From: Borrelia recurrentis A1
GTDB taxonomy: Bacteria; Spirochaetota; Spirochaetia; Borreliales; Borreliaceae
Reading direction: 5' to 3'
Assembly (NCBI RefSeq): GCF_000019705.1
Contig: NC_011244.1
Span: 806,001 to 870,000, forward strand
DNA: 64,000 nt
Shown: one piece after another, positions 17,146 to 26,494 of the stretch
Layout of the letters: the number at the start of each line of letters is the position of its first letter
Position numbering within the stretch: position 1 is the first letter of the stretch
Notes under the pieces: model-generated
The model's input: the letters and a program-made list of their open reading frames with translations, nothing else
Database searches by the model: none
What the model was told of the DNA's origin: nothing
Made by a program: the position numbers and the translations under genes

Positions 17146-17851
17146 TTTGTTGGTATTATCTTGTAGTTTTCCGAAAAGAGATTTTAGTATTTTGGAACTT
17201 AGTGTTATTAATTTCCAAAAAAATTTGATTTTAATTAATGCGTTAGTAGATATTGCTTATAATCTATCTTTTTTTGATTTTGATTTAGTGATTGTTAAAA
17301 ATTTAAAGAATAAAGAGGAGTTGGATCTTATTAATAATAAAGTTGCATTTGGAGATTTTCAAAATGCATATTTTATTGGACAAAATGATATTTTATCAAT
17401 AAGTATTCTTTCTAAAGAAAAAATTAAAATTCAAATTTTAGATTTAATAGAGGGATTTTATGCATGTAGATTGGGTGTGGTTGTTGATTTTGTGTTTAAA
17501 GATCGGCATTATGGGATTGTTATTTTTAATTTTGATGAGAAAATAGCTAATAATTTGGATATTGATCTTGTTAATGAGCAAATTAAATATTTAAGTTATA
17601 GGTATGAAAATTTGCTTTTTATTTTAGATAAGAGTGAACTTATCTTGTTAGATATGATTATTAAGAATGGTTTTTTTAATTTAATTTATAATTCTATTAA
17701 TCCTTTTTATATCATTAATGCCATTAGTTCTAAGGTTTATTCTAATTTTATAGCACAAATTTCTATTCATTCTTTAAGGTATGTTGTTTTAAGCTATTTG
17801 TATAATAATTTTTATATGAGCGGCTTACCAAAAAGTATTTTAATTAAATAG
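17087..17851 (+). CDS. Putative lipoprotein of unknown function
   Basis: The longest frame starts at ATG 17087, inside clpP, but a TTG at 17120 gives a short, typical signal peptide (L-N-L-R-N-L-F-L-S-L-L-V-L-S-C), so the lipoprotein cysteine would come directly after V-L-S. The remainder (about 230 residues) contains alternating strands and helices (GVVVDFVFKDRHYGIVIFNFD, NLLFILDKSELILLDMII) that faintly recall the endonuclease/exonuclease/phosphatase fold. I cannot find its catalytic residues, so I do not assign a function. It is coupled to clpP by overlap and followed by tRNA-Leu. Confidence 0.6.
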   Translation: MGLSFRLLLLDLNLRNLFLSLLVLSCSFPKRDFSILELSVINFQKNLILINALVDIAYNLSFFDFDLVIVKNLKNKEELDLINNKVAFGDFQNAYFIGQNDILSISILSKEKIKIQILDLIEGFYACRLGVVVDFVFKDRHYGIVIFNFDEKIANNLDIDLVNEQIKYLSYRYENLLFILDKSELILLDMIIKNGFFNLIYNSINPFYIINAISSKVYSNFIAQISIHSLRYVVLSYLYNNFYMSGLPKSILIK

Positions 17852-17870
17852 GTTTTGCAATTCTTAGTTC

Positions 17871-17899
17871 TTGACATCATTATTGCATTGTTATATTAT
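17871..17899 (+). promoter_or_regulatory. Sigma-70 promoter of tRNA-Leu
   Basis: TTGACA (17871-17876), a 17-base spacer and TATTAT (17894-17899) lie just before the tRNA gene. The predicted start is only a few bases from the mature 5' end. Confidence 0.85.
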
Positions 17900-17909
17900 T
17901 ACTACCGAT

Positions 17910-17993
17910 GCCGAAATGGTGGAAGTGGTAGACACACAGGACTTAAAATCCTGAGGAGGAAGCTCCGTACCGGTTCAAGTCCGGTTTTCGGTA
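17910..17993 (+). tRNA. tRNA-Leu (UAA)
   Basis: This is a class II tRNA with a long variable arm (GAGGAGGAAGCTCC). The acceptor is GCCGAAA paired with TTTCGGT (first pair G-U), the anticodon stem is CAGGA/TCCTG with loop CTTAAAA (anticodon TAA), and the T-loop is GTTCAAGTC. No CCA is encoded. The convergent DUF368 gene ends three bases away. Confidence 0.95.
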
Positions 17994-17995
17994 TT

Positions 17996-18862
17996 TCAAA
18001 TTTTAGGATTATTTTTATTGTTAAGTAGCTTGTTTATATAAATTCCGCCAATAAATAAGATAATTGAAAAGACATAAATTTGTAGACTAAGTTTTATTTG
18101 TAGTTTGGTTGTAAGAAATATCATTTGTATAATTGTTCCTGAAATTAGTCCTATGGATAGATAGAGAAAATCAATTAAGTATTTTTCTATTGTTTTTTTA
18201 ATTATTATTATTGTGATTCCTATGCCTATTATTGTAAAAGTACTAAATATGATACATGGTATTATTTTAATTTGTGCTATTATGTTGATTATTTCTTTAT
18301 AAGTTCCAAGACTTAATAATATGAGTGAACCTGAGATACCTGGTAATATCATTGCAGAACCACCTATTATTCCTGAACAGGCAAGTAATAAATAGTATTG
18401 AATTGATGTTTTATCTTGATTTGTTGTCAGATTTAGTGATACATTATGATGCTTTAGGATTAAGAGAAATAGTATAGTTAAAAGGCCAGATATAAATAAT
18501 AAGTATTTATTAATTTTTGTATTGATATTAAATGTTGAATTTGTATTAATCTCTTTTTTTAATGTAAATATACTCCCTAGTATTAGTCCTATAAAAAATA
18601 TATTTAAATACATTTCTTTTGTTGCATTGTCTAAAATATATTTTTTAAGTATTTTTGCAAATATTGTTGTTGAGGTTAACATTCCGAGTGATAATTTCCC
18701 CAAAAAAGTTATGCTTTCTTTTACTCTTTTTAGTTTTACAAGATTTGTCGACGAATAAATGATGTTATAGTATATTCCTGTGATTAAGGCTATCGTGCCT
18801 CCTGAAATGCCTGGTATTATATTTGCGATACCAATTAAGAGGCCTTTTATATAAATTCCCAT
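17996..18862 (-). CDS. DUF368 polyprenyl-phosphate transporter
   Basis: The 288-residue polytopic protein has about eight to nine membrane helices and two inverted copies of the family signature: IPGISGGTIALITG near residue 17 and LPGISGSLILLSLG near residue 175. DUF368 proteins (PopT) have been reported to return undecaprenyl phosphate across the inner membrane for reuse in cell-wall synthesis. It follows the MazG-like gene by 34 bases on the same strand. The ATG has no strong ribosome site. The end lies three bases from tRNA-Leu, leaving no room for a separate terminator. Confidence 0.85.
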   Translation of the reverse strand: MGIYIKGLLIGIANIIPGISGGTIALITGIYYNIIYSSTNLVKLKRVKESITFLGKLSLGMLTSTTIFAKILKKYILDNATKEMYLNIFFIGLILGSIFTLKKEINTNSTFNINTKINKYLLFISGLLTILFLLILKHHNVSLNLTTNQDKTSIQYYLLLACSGIIGGSAMILPGISGSLILLSLGTYKEIINIIAQIKIIPCIIFSTFTIIGIGITIIIIKKTIEKYLIDFLYLSIGLISGTIIQMIFLTTKLQIKLSLQIYVFSIILFIGGIYINKLLNNKNNPKI

Positions 18863-18896
18863 CGTAATTTATGTATTTACATAGACTTGATGTTTG

Positions 18897-19226
18897 TTAT
18901 CTCTCATCCCCCTCACCACTAATTGTACCGTTTTTATGTCTTTTTTTTAACTTTTCTAGATTTGTGATTGCAACATCTTCAAGTGTTATTCCAAGGTTAT
19001 TACTTAAATTTGAAATATACCATAATACGTCACCAAGTTCTTTCTTTATTGCTAATAAATATTCCTCATCAAGGACGTATTCTTTATCTCGACCTAATTT
19101 TTTTATTTTTTCTACTACTTCTCCTGTTTCTCCAGCAAGGCCAAGTGTGCTTAAAATCAGTTCTTCTTTTTTATTTTTATATTTTGCAGTTTGTTTAGCT
19201 TTTGTTTGATATTCATTTAATTCCAT
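18897..19226 (-). CDS. MazG-like nucleotide pyrophosphohydrolase
   Basis: The small (109-residue) all-helical protein contains the MazG/dUTPase-superfamily metal-binding pattern: GLAGETGEVVEKIKK (E-x2-E) and, after a loop, KELGDVLWYISNLS (E-x2-D). Enzymes of this type hydrolyse nucleoside triphosphates to monophosphates and clean the nucleotide pool. The length matches single-domain family members. It is probably cotranscribed with the DUF368 gene. The substrate is not known, and no Shine-Dalgarno site is obvious. Confidence 0.8.
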   Translation of the reverse strand: MELNEYQTKAKQTAKYKNKKEELILSTLGLAGETGEVVEKIKKLGRDKEYVLDEEYLLAIKKELGDVLWYISNLSNNLGITLEDVAITNLEKLKKRHKNGTISGEGDER

Positions 19227-19326
19227 AATTAAGACTAGTTTAATATAGTTTTTATTTATTTACAAGTTTATTTATTATTTCTTTTTTTTTAAAAAGTTTT
19301 ATTATATTAATTGGGGTTTAGCTATT

Positions 19327-20214
19327 ATGAGTAAATGTATTTTTTTATTTGCAACTCTATTTTTTGTTGTACAATTTAATTACATATATTCTTATCCTGA
19401 GATAAAAAGTTTTTCAAATAAAGATCCTGTTTTTTATGATCTGAGAAAAAAAATTGTTAAATATAATAAAAGAGAAAATGTTCCTTTGTTTATTTATTTA
19501 TATCGAGTAAAGGAAGGTGATACTTTTTTTAGGATTGCGAATAAATTGAATGGTTGGCAGGCTAGTATTGCTACAATTAACATGTTAGATTCTCCTGTTT
19601 TAAAGGTAGGACAAGAAATTTTATTTCCCAGTAAGAAAGGTCTTTTTGTCTTTAATAGTAGGGAATATAGATTTAATAATTTACTCTTAGCAACAAGGGA
19701 TTTAAAAAAAGCAGAGAAAGTAAAAATTAAGAGGAATAATAAGATTTATGAGTTTTATTTTTTTGATTCGATTGAACAACCAAAATTAAGTTTTTTTTCA
19801 ACTACAGAGATGCTTTTCTTTTTAAATTCTGATTTTATTTTTCCTTTAAAGAAATTTATCATAAGTTCTGATTTTGGATTTAGACCAGATCCTTTTACTG
19901 GTGTTAAAAATTTTCATACAGGTATAGATCTTGCAGCGCCGATTAACACTTTAGTTTTTTGTTCAGCTTATGGTGTTGTAGGTTTAGTTGGGTTTAATAA
20001 TGTTTATGGTAATTTTGTTGTTGTTGAACATAAAAATAATGTTAAATCTCTTTATGGACATCTTAATTCTTATGTTGTCAAAAGGGGGGATATTTTAAGA
20101 ACAGGAGATATTATTGGTAAAGTGGGACAAACTGGTAGATCTACAGGGCCTCATTTACATTTTGAAATATTAAAGAGAGATGCTCCTATTAATCCTGTAA
20201 CAATTTTAAAGTAA
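19327..20214 (+). CDS. LysM / M23 peptidase (cell-wall hydrolase)
   Basis: The order is signal peptide (about 1-22), LysM domain YRVKEGDTFFRIANKLNGW...VLKVGQEILFP (about 60-103) for peptidoglycan binding, and a C-terminal M23 zinc endopeptidase domain (about 175-292). Metal ligands are visible in HTGIDLA and HLHFE, with the YGHL loop between them. It acts on peptide cross-links in the periplasm. The length (295) is standard. The start follows a GGGGT site. It is a single gene between opposite-strand units and corresponds in position to BB0761. Confidence 0.9.
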   Translation: MSKCIFLFATLFFVVQFNYIYSYPEIKSFSNKDPVFYDLRKKIVKYNKRENVPLFIYLYRVKEGDTFFRIANKLNGWQASIATINMLDSPVLKVGQEILFPSKKGLFVFNSREYRFNNLLLATRDLKKAEKVKIKRNNKIYEFYFFDSIEQPKLSFFSTTEMLFFLNSDFIFPLKKFIISSDFGFRPDPFTGVKNFHTGIDLAAPINTLVFCSAYGVVGLVGFNNVYGNFVVVEHKNNVKSLYGHLNSYVVKRGDILRTGDIIGKVGQTGRSTGPHLHFEILKRDAPINPVTILK

Positions 20215-20245
20215 ACATAATTGTATTATTAAATTGTGTTTATTA
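20213..20245 (+). terminator. Weak terminator candidate after the M23 peptidase gene
   Basis: AAACATAATT and AATTGTGTTT form a 10-pair stem with one G-U, overlapping the stop codon and followed by a T-rich stretch. The stem is nearly all A-T, so stability is low. The rest of the region to 20428 shows no other feature. Confidence 0.3.
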
Positions 20246-20428
20246 TTATGTTATATTTTAAGATAAATTAAATATAAGGGTGTAATTTTTTGCTACACTT
20301 TATTTAAAAGATTTATTTAATATGTTTCGACTTGATATATTATTCTTACTATTAGAATTTTTTTAGTATAAAAAATATACACTATCAGATAATGGCTATA
20401 TTGTTTGATATTGATTATTTATTAATAG

Positions 20429-21784
20429 TTAATGTATTTTATATTCTGTGATTTTATTGTGTAAAGTTTTTCTTCCAATTTTAAGTATTTCAGCACATTT
20501 ACTTTTATTATTCTTGGAATGAAGAAGTGTTTGTTTTATGATCTCTTTTTCTGCTTCTTTTAAGCTTATTCCTATTGGTAGTGTTATATTAAATGATTGA
20601 TTTGTGTTGTTTTTAATTTTAGGGGGTAGATCATCTTTAACAATTTGTTTCCCTTTAGATAGGATTAATGCACTCTCAAGTACATTTTTTAATTCTCTGA
20701 TATTCCCTGGCCAATCATATGCATAAAGAGCTTTTAGTGCATCATTTGAAATACTTTTTTCTTCTTTATTATTTTCACTTGCAACATCTTTAATTAGTAT
20801 TTTTGTTAAATTTGGAATGTCATCTTTTCTTTCTCTTAATGGTGGAATATTTATATTTATTATATTAAGTCTATAAAATAAATCTTCTCTAAATTTTCCT
20901 TTTTGAATTTCTTCTTCAATATTTTTATTTGTTGCTGTTAGTAACCTAATGTCAACTTGCATAGTAGTTTCTCCGCCTACTCGTTCAAAGGTTTTATTTT
21001 GCAGTACTCTTAGTAATTTTACTTGTACTTCAGGTGATACTTCTACTATTTCATCTAAAAATATGGTTCCTTTATCTGCTAGTTCAAATCTGCCTTTTTT
21101 TTGGAAAATTGCACCTGTGAATGCTCCTTTTTCATGTCCAAAAAGTTCACTCTCAAGTATGCTTTCAGATAGTGCGGCACAATTGACTTTAATAAAAGGT
21201 TTGTCGTTTCTATTTGATAAATCAAATATTGCATCTGCTATTACTTCTTTTCCAACACCGCTTTCTCCAGTTATTAGAACAGATGCTTTTGATTTTGCAA
21301 TTTTCTTTACAAGTTCTAAGATTTTTTGCATTATAAGTGATTTTCCAAATATTTCTTCGTAATAGCTTAAATTTTTTCTTATAATGACGTTTTTTTGTAA
21401 TACATTTTGTTGTGTTTTGTCATTCCTTTTTTTTAAAGCTCGCTTGATGATTAATAATAGTCTTTCAAGGTCAACAGGTTTTGTTAAAAAGTCATAAGCA
21501 CCCTCTCGCATAGCATCAACAGCTGAATCTACAGTGCCGTGTGCTGTAAGAATGATAAAAGGTATATTTAGATTTCTATCTTTTACAATTTTTAATAATT
21601 CTTCTCCTGATATTTGAGGCATTCGAAGATCAGATATTATAGCATCGATTTTTTCATTTTGAATTGTTTCAAGAGCTTCTTCGCCATCACTAGCAGTAAA
21701 TACAAAGTAACCCTCTTCTTCAAGATAAGTTGCTATTCCTTCTCGTATGTTTTTTTCATCATCTGCTACCAATAATTTACTCAT
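20429..21784 (-). CDS. rrp2: Sigma-54-dependent response regulator Rrp2
   Basis: This NtrC-type regulator has a receiver domain (phosphoacceptor D52 in ISDLRMP), an AAA+ domain and a Fis-type DNA-binding domain. The AAA+ domain has Walker A GESGVGKE at 173-180, the sigma-54 contact motif GAFTGA at 220-225 and Walker B GTIFLDE at 239-245. The C-terminal helix-turn-helix (KSKCAEILKIGRKTLHNKI) is present. In B. burgdorferi, Rrp2 with RpoN activates rpoS, whose sigma-54 promoter is in this window near 29.3 kb. The ATG overlaps the end of hk2 by eight bases, so sensor and regulator are translated together. Confidence 0.95.
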   Translation of the reverse strand: MSKLLVADDEKNIREGIATYLEEEGYFVFTASDGEEALETIQNEKIDAIISDLRMPQISGEELLKIVKDRNLNIPFIILTAHGTVDSAVDAMREGAYDFLTKPVDLERLLLIIKRALKKRNDKTQQNVLQKNVIIRKNLSYYEEIFGKSLIMQKILELVKKIAKSKASVLITGESGVGKEVIADAIFDLSNRNDKPFIKVNCAALSESILESELFGHEKGAFTGAIFQKKGRFELADKGTIFLDEIVEVSPEVQVKLLRVLQNKTFERVGGETTMQVDIRLLTATNKNIEEEIQKGKFREDLFYRLNIININIPPLRERKDDIPNLTKILIKDVASENNKEEKSISNDALKALYAYDWPGNIRELKNVLESALILSKGKQIVKDDLPPKIKNNTNQSFNITLPIGISLKEAEKEIIKQTLLHSKNNKSKCAEILKIGRKTLHNKITEYKIH

Positions 21785-22937
21785 TTTCTAAACATCCTTC
21801 AATTAAAATTTTGTCTTTATTTAATTTTGGAAGTGTTATTGTAAAAGATGTTCCTTTCATTTCTTTACTTTCTACAAAAATTTCACCACCATGTTCTTTC
21901 ACTATTTTATAGGAAATGGTAAGTCCTATACCACTTCCATTTTCTTTTGTACTGAATTGGGGTTTAAATATATCGTCTTTTGTTTCGTTTGTTATTCCAT
22001 TAGCATTATCTTTAATAGAAACATAAATGTTATTTTCATTTTCATGAATAGATATTTCTATTTTTTTTATTTTTTTATTTGATTCAAGTAATGCTTCTTC
22101 TGCATTTTTTACTATATTAATAATTACTTGTCTTATAAGTTTTTCATCAATTAATACAAAGCTTACTTTTTTTAAACTAAGTATAAATTTAATATTTTTA
22201 TTTTTTAATTCTGGATTTAATAAATTATATACACTTTTTATAATATCTGAAATATCTTTTTTTTGTGGCATTATTTTTATTGGTCTTACTGTTAATAAGA
22301 AATCTGTTACTGTTTTGTCCATTCTATTTATTTCTTCTTTAATTATTTTAAAGTAATGATTTGTTTTTGTACTTTTGATGTTTTGTTTATCTATTTCTTT
22401 TTTAAGGAGTTGTAAATTTATATCAATTGCTCCTAGAGGATTTTTAATTTCATGTGCTATGTTTCTTGCATGTCTTGTAAATGCAGCTAAAGCTTCAGCT
22501 CTTCTAAAGAGTTCTTCTTTATGTTTTTTATCTTTAATGTCTTCAATTAAAATGATATTTCCTTCAAGTTTTTGATCTCTTACATATGGCATAAATGATA
22601 TTTTGATATATATGTTTGTTGAAATTTGTACTTCAAATCCTATTATTTTATCTTCATTTGTTGCTAGTTCTTCTATGAGATTTGTTAGTGTTGGAATTGA
22701 AATATCTTTAAGAGTTTCTAATTTATATTTGGGGCTTATAGATAGAATTTGAAATAACATTTTGTTTAGATAAATTATGTTGTTGATTTTATCAAGTACC
22801 ATAATGCCTTCATTAATAGATGCGAAAATACCATCATATATTTCTATTTTTTTATAAATATCTTGTATGAATTTAAGTTTTTGGTCACTTGATAATTTAT
22901 TTAATTTGGTCAATGTTTTTTTTAAAAATTTGCTCAT
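21777..22937 (-). CDS. hk2: Histidine kinase HK2
   Basis: The sensor kinase has no membrane helix. A PAS-like domain (about residues 35-140) is followed by the H-box RNIAHEIKNPLGAI (phosphorylated histidine in HEIKNP), the N-box NIVKNAEEAL, G1 DNANGI and G2 GSGIGLTISYKI. It is therefore a cytoplasmic kinase of the NtrB type, matching the NtrC-type Rrp2 downstream. In B. burgdorferi, Rrp2 can also be phosphorylated by acetyl phosphate, and HK2 is dispensable for infection under some conditions (from memory). Its start overlaps the stop of the preceding gene by one base (TAATG). Confidence 0.93.
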   Translation of the reverse strand: MSKFLKKTLTKLNKLSSDQKLKFIQDIYKKIEIYDGIFASINEGIMVLDKINNIIYLNKMLFQILSISPKYKLETLKDISIPTLTNLIEELATNEDKIIGFEVQISTNIYIKISFMPYVRDQKLEGNIILIEDIKDKKHKEELFRRAEALAAFTRHARNIAHEIKNPLGAIDINLQLLKKEIDKQNIKSTKTNHYFKIIKEEINRMDKTVTDFLLTVRPIKIMPQKKDISDIIKSVYNLLNPELKNKNIKFILSLKKVSFVLIDEKLIRQVIINIVKNAEEALLESNKKIKKIEISIHENENNIYVSIKDNANGITNETKDDIFKPQFSTKENGSGIGLTISYKIVKEHGGEIFVESKEMKGTSFTITLPKLNKDKILIEGCLENE

Positions 22938-23980
22938 TAATCCTCATAATGTAACATTAGATTTTCGATTATTAATTTTTTATTTTGATTGTAAGGATTA
23001 TATTTCATTATATATTTTAGATGTTCTAATCTTTGTAAGTATGTGTTTATATCTAAATTTTGGTTTAAAAATTCATTTCTAAGTTGGTTTGTAAGTTCTT
23101 CTAAAAATAGACTGAATATGTTGTCGTCTTTTATGAAATTAGTTGAACTTAGATTAAATATACTTTGCTTTTCTTGTATGACATTTAAAATTTTTTTGAC
23201 TTCTTCTTTTAATTTGGTATGTTCTTCGCTATTAAATGATTTAAAATATTCTTCTATTGTAAGTTTGTCATTTTTTTTAAAAGTTTCCTGAAATAGACTA
23301 ATTTCAAATTCTCTGTTTTCTTTTTTGAATTTGTATATTCTAAGTCTTGATAAAATTGTTTTTGGAATTTTATTTTTATTCCTTGTGGCTAAAATGAAAT
23401 AGATATTTGGAGGTGGTTCTTCTAGTATTTTTAATAATGCATTATAGACATTAAAATTAAGGTTTTCAATTGTATTAATGTAAATTACTTTTATCTTGTT
23501 TTTTTCAGATAGTACCCAGTATTTAATTTTTCTAACATCCTTAATTGTAATGTTAAAATTTATCTCTTTAATTATTTCTTCAATTTTATTAATAAGTTCT
23601 TTTTTTGTTGTGTCATTGTATTGATTGTTATAGTAGACATCATTAATAAAATTGATATTTGTTTCTATTTTTTTTAAATTTTTGTCACTACTAAAGTTGT
23701 ATTTTGCAAAGATAATATTTTTAACATATTCTAGATATCGATTTATAACTTCGTTTGATGTTGAGCTGAGATAAGCTTTTGCTTCCACTACATTAAGATC
23801 TGAGAGAATAATTAAATTAGGATTTGTTAAATTTTTTGTATTTAGAATTTCTTTTGCTAGTGTAATTGCAGTTGTCTTTTTAAAAGAAAATCTTTCTCCC
23901 CAAAAAAGCATTGCATTTGCTAAATTTTCTTTTTTATATTCATTAATTATTGTTTTAGCTATTTCAGGTAATATTTTCAT
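22937..23980 (-). CDS. DNA polymerase III delta-prime-like clamp loader subunit
   Basis: The 347-residue protein shows the clamp-loader segment NALLKILEEPPPNIYFILATRNKNKIPKTILSRLRIYKF (around 185-225), the sensor-1/SRC region of DnaX/HolB proteins. The Walker A position (GERFSFKKTT) is degenerate, as is usual for delta-prime, which does not hydrolyse ATP. No zinc cysteines are present. It loads the beta clamp as part of the replisome. It lies directly upstream of hk2 and downstream of cvpA, transcribed with both. Confidence 0.75.
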   Translation of the reverse strand: MKILPEIAKTIINEYKKENLANAMLFWGERFSFKKTTAITLAKEILNTKNLTNPNLIILSDLNVVEAKAYLSSTSNEVINRYLEYVKNIIFAKYNFSSDKNLKKIETNINFINDVYYNNQYNDTTKKELINKIEEIIKEINFNITIKDVRKIKYWVLSEKNKIKVIYINTIENLNFNVYNALLKILEEPPPNIYFILATRNKNKIPKTILSRLRIYKFKKENREFEISLFQETFKKNDKLTIEEYFKSFNSEEHTKLKEEVKKILNVIQEKQSIFNLSSTNFIKDDNIFSLFLEELTNQLRNEFLNQNLDINTYLQRLEHLKYIMKYNPYNQNKKLIIENLMLHYED

Positions 23981-23997
23981 ATTTTTACTTCTCTTTG

Positions 23998-24480
23998 CTA
24001 TGTTTTTGATATTTTAAATAGGTAATTTATTCCAGGATTGAGATATTCAAGAAAGTTACTTCCTTCTAAGAAATAGTTAGGATTAAATATTTGTTGAGCA
24101 TGAATTATATATACTACAATTGCTATTATTCCAAAAGCTTCAAGTAAGCCAAGTACAAGACCAAGTATTCTATTGAAAAATAGTAATTTAAGATGACTTA
24201 TTATTGATTCAATTAATGCTTGTAAAATTAAGAATCCTATGTGTATTACTAGAAAAAATACTAATAGTGCTTGAATATATGACAAATCAAGGATTGGCGA
24301 TATTAATATCTTGAAATCATTAGTTTTATTGTAAAGTAAAAATATTAAAGTAAAAATTTCGACAAATCCAGTAATTTCTTTAATAAAACCTCGTAAAAAC
24401 CCTCTGAGGCCTAATGATGTAAAAATTATTATTATTAATATGTCAACTACGCCTGTTATTTTAAAAGGATTGTTTAGCAT
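23998..24480 (-). CDS. CvpA family membrane protein
   Basis: The protein has four predicted membrane helices and the family opening [25 protein letters not shown], with the later motif [21 protein letters not shown]. CvpA proteins affect colicin V export, purine-linked growth or envelope stress in other bacteria; the role here is unknown. I start at ATG 24480, which follows GAGGA by five bases, rather than at the TTG 12 bases upstream. The gene overlaps the end of murG by 20 bases. Confidence 0.82.
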   Translation of the reverse strand: MLNNPFKITGVVDILIIIIFTSLGLRGFLRGFIKEITGFVEIFTLIFLLYNKTNDFKILISPILDLSYIQALLVFFLVIHIGFLILQALIESIISHLKLLFFNRILGLVLGLLEAFGIIAIVVYIIHAQQIFNPNYFLEGSNFLEYLNPGINYLFKISKT

Positions 24481-25570
24481 TGATGTCCTCAAATTCCTTT
24501 AATAATAGATTGGATATTATACTTGATGAATCTTGATTGTGAAATTTTTTTATATTCTGTTTTATTATATTAAATTTTTCTTTATTATTTAAAATTTCTT
24601 TTATCAAGTTTATGATTTTAATTTCATTTAGGTCATCTTCATCTATTTTTAAACATGCATTTTGGTTTTCTAATAAATTTGCATTTTTAACTTGATCTCC
24701 TCGTGAGCCCTTTATAAATGGAACAAGTATTACGCATGCACCGGCATTTGCAAATTCTTTAATGGCTCCAGCTCCAGCTCTGCTTATTATTATATCTGAA
24801 AATTTTATTATACTTGCCATTTCTTCTGCATTAAAAAATTGTTTTCTTAGATAATTGTCTTCTCTAGTTGGATCTAAATTTTTGCCACATTGGTGAATAA
24901 AATAGACATCAATTTTGTTTTTTATATTTATAACTAATTTATTTAAAATTTCTGCTCCAAGGGAACCCCCAATTATGCTAATTATGGGTTTTTGTGTATT
25001 TTGAGTCAAATTTTTGATTATATCTGATTTTGGATTTAAAAATTCTTTTCTTATTGGTGATCCTGTATATAAGACGTTTTTATTTTTAAAATATTTTGTG
25101 CTTTCTTGAAAACTTATATGTATTTTGTGTGCGAATTTTGAGTTAATTTTTGTTGCAAGTCCAGGATCAAGATCCATTTCGTGAGTTATACTTTTTACTC
25201 CAAGGAAACTTGCTGCAATAATAGGAGGGCTTGATACAAAACCACCAGTTGCATATATGATTTGTGGTTTATATTTTTGTATGATGAGAAAGCTTTTTAT
25301 TATTCCAAATATTACTTTGAAAAAATCAGTGAAATTTTGTAGAGAAAAATATCTTCTGAATTTCCCTGACGGAATTGCAATAAATTTGATATATTCGTAT
25401 TCTTGAATAAGTTTTTCTTCTATTGAATTTTTTTTTCCAAGCCAAAAAAATTCAATATTTGTATCATATTCTTTTAATTTGGAAATTATTGCTATTCCTG
25501 GAAAAATATGTCCTCCTGTGCCCCCCCCTGTAAAAAAAATCCTTTTCTTAGTGTTTATATACTGTTGCAT
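24461..25570 (-). CDS. murG: MurG, lipid II synthase (GlcNAc transferase)
   Basis: MurG adds GlcNAc to lipid I on the inner face of the membrane, making lipid II. The N-terminal loop [11 protein letters not shown] (near residue 15) binds the lipid-linked acceptor, and [14 protein letters not shown] and [13 protein letters not shown] are the other conserved signatures (the latter in the UDP-GlcNAc-binding domain). Length 369 is normal. The codons for the glycine loop contain a run of eight G and are preceded by eight T on the coding strand, a slippage-prone pair. It overlaps cvpA. Confidence 0.93.
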   Translation of the reverse strand: MQQYINTKKRIFFTGGGTGGHIFPGIAIISKLKEYDTNIEFFWLGKKNSIEEKLIQEYEYIKFIAIPSGKFRRYFSLQNFTDFFKVIFGIIKSFLIIQKYKPQIIYATGGFVSSPPIIAASFLGVKSITHEMDLDPGLATKINSKFAHKIHISFQESTKYFKNKNVLYTGSPIRKEFLNPKSDIIKNLTQNTQKPIISIIGGSLGAEILNKLVINIKNKIDVYFIHQCGKNLDPTREDNYLRKQFFNAEEMASIIKFSDIIISRAGAGAIKEFANAGACVILVPFIKGSRGDQVKNANLLENQNACLKIDEDDLNEIKIINLIKEILNNKEKFNIIKQNIKKFHNQDSSSIISNLLLKEFEDINAKQSF

Positions 25571-25699
25571 TTATTGTTTAAATTCCTATATTTTTTATTT
25601 TAATTTAATAATGTATTTTAATGCAAATATTGCATTTTTTCTTTTAAATAACAAATCATTTATTAGACTAAAATAAATGATTTTTATTATTGCAATATG

Positions 25700-26494
25700 T
25701 TAAAAACTATTTTTTAAAAAAAATTCAATTTGAATGTCTTTTTTTGTCGAATTATTGTTTAGAGTAGAATGTTTTATTATTGAGTGAGTGACTTTAGTTG
25801 CTTGTTTTAATGCGTATTCTATTTCATATGTTTCAAGATATCCTATTAGTAAGCTTGTAAATAGGTCTCCTGTTCCACTAAAATTTTGTTCTAATTTTTC
25901 TAAAAAAAATTCCGAATATTCTTTTGTTTTTGTATTGTAAGCAGCGGTTCCTATGAGATTGTCTTTTTCTATGCTTGTAACTATGATTGTTCCTTTTATT
26001 TCAAGATTTGATGTTGCTTTTATTATTTCATCTTTATTTCTAATTTTTTCAGTTTTTGCTAACATTTTTAATTCTGTGATATTTGGTGTTATTATGTCTG
26101 CATGTTTTATTATTTCTCTAAAACCACTTACTATTTTGTAATCAAAAGTAGGGTAGAGCATGTTATTGTCTGCAAAAACAGGATCAATTATTATTTTTTT
26201 AAATTTGAATAGTTTTAGAATTTGTTCTATTATTTTGTGTTGTTTGTTGTTGCCAAGAAATCCACTATAAAATATATCAAAATTTTCATTTTGATTTTTC
26301 CAGGATAGTATAAACTTTTTTAATTTATTTGTTAAATCTATTATTTCGAATTCTTTGTAATTTGTTGTTGCAGAGAGAACAGAAGTTACTAGTGGACAAA
26401 CTTGAATATTAAATGATGATATTACTGGTATGCATATTGTAAGTGATGCTTTACCTATGGTTGAAATATCATGCATGGCTAATACTCGTTTCAT
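25700..26494 (-). CDS. pdxK: Pyridoxal kinase-like enzyme
   Basis: The 264-residue ribokinase-fold protein begins [16 protein letters not shown], the typical opening of PdxK/ThiD-type vitamin kinases. IDPVFADN marks the nucleotide and metal site, and [12 protein letters not shown] holds the catalytic aspartate in GTGD. It would phosphorylate pyridoxal to the cofactor form, fitting a host-dependent organism that salvages vitamin B6. It overlaps the stop of tsaD by four bases (ATGA), with the ribosome site GGAG inside tsaD. A hydroxymethylpyrimidine kinase role is less likely. Confidence 0.82.
   Translation of the reverse strand: MKRVLAMHDISTIGKASLTICIPVISSFNIQVCPLVTSVLSATTNYKEFEIIDLTNKLKKFILSWKNQNENFDIFYSGFLGNNKQHKIIEQILKLFKFKKIIIDPVFADNNMLYPTFDYKIVSGFREIIKHADIITPNITELKMLAKTEKIRNKDEIIKATSNLEIKGTIIVTSIEKDNLIGTAAYNTKTKEYSEFFLEKLEQNFSGTGDLFTSLLIGYLETYEIEYALKQATKVTHSIIKHSTLNNNSTKKDIQIEFFLKNSF

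Noticed and set aside
20949-21362. Plus-strand open frame of 137 codons inside rrp2
   Set aside because: It lies fully antisense to the conserved AAA+ domain of Rrp2 and has no ribosome site or recognisable domain.
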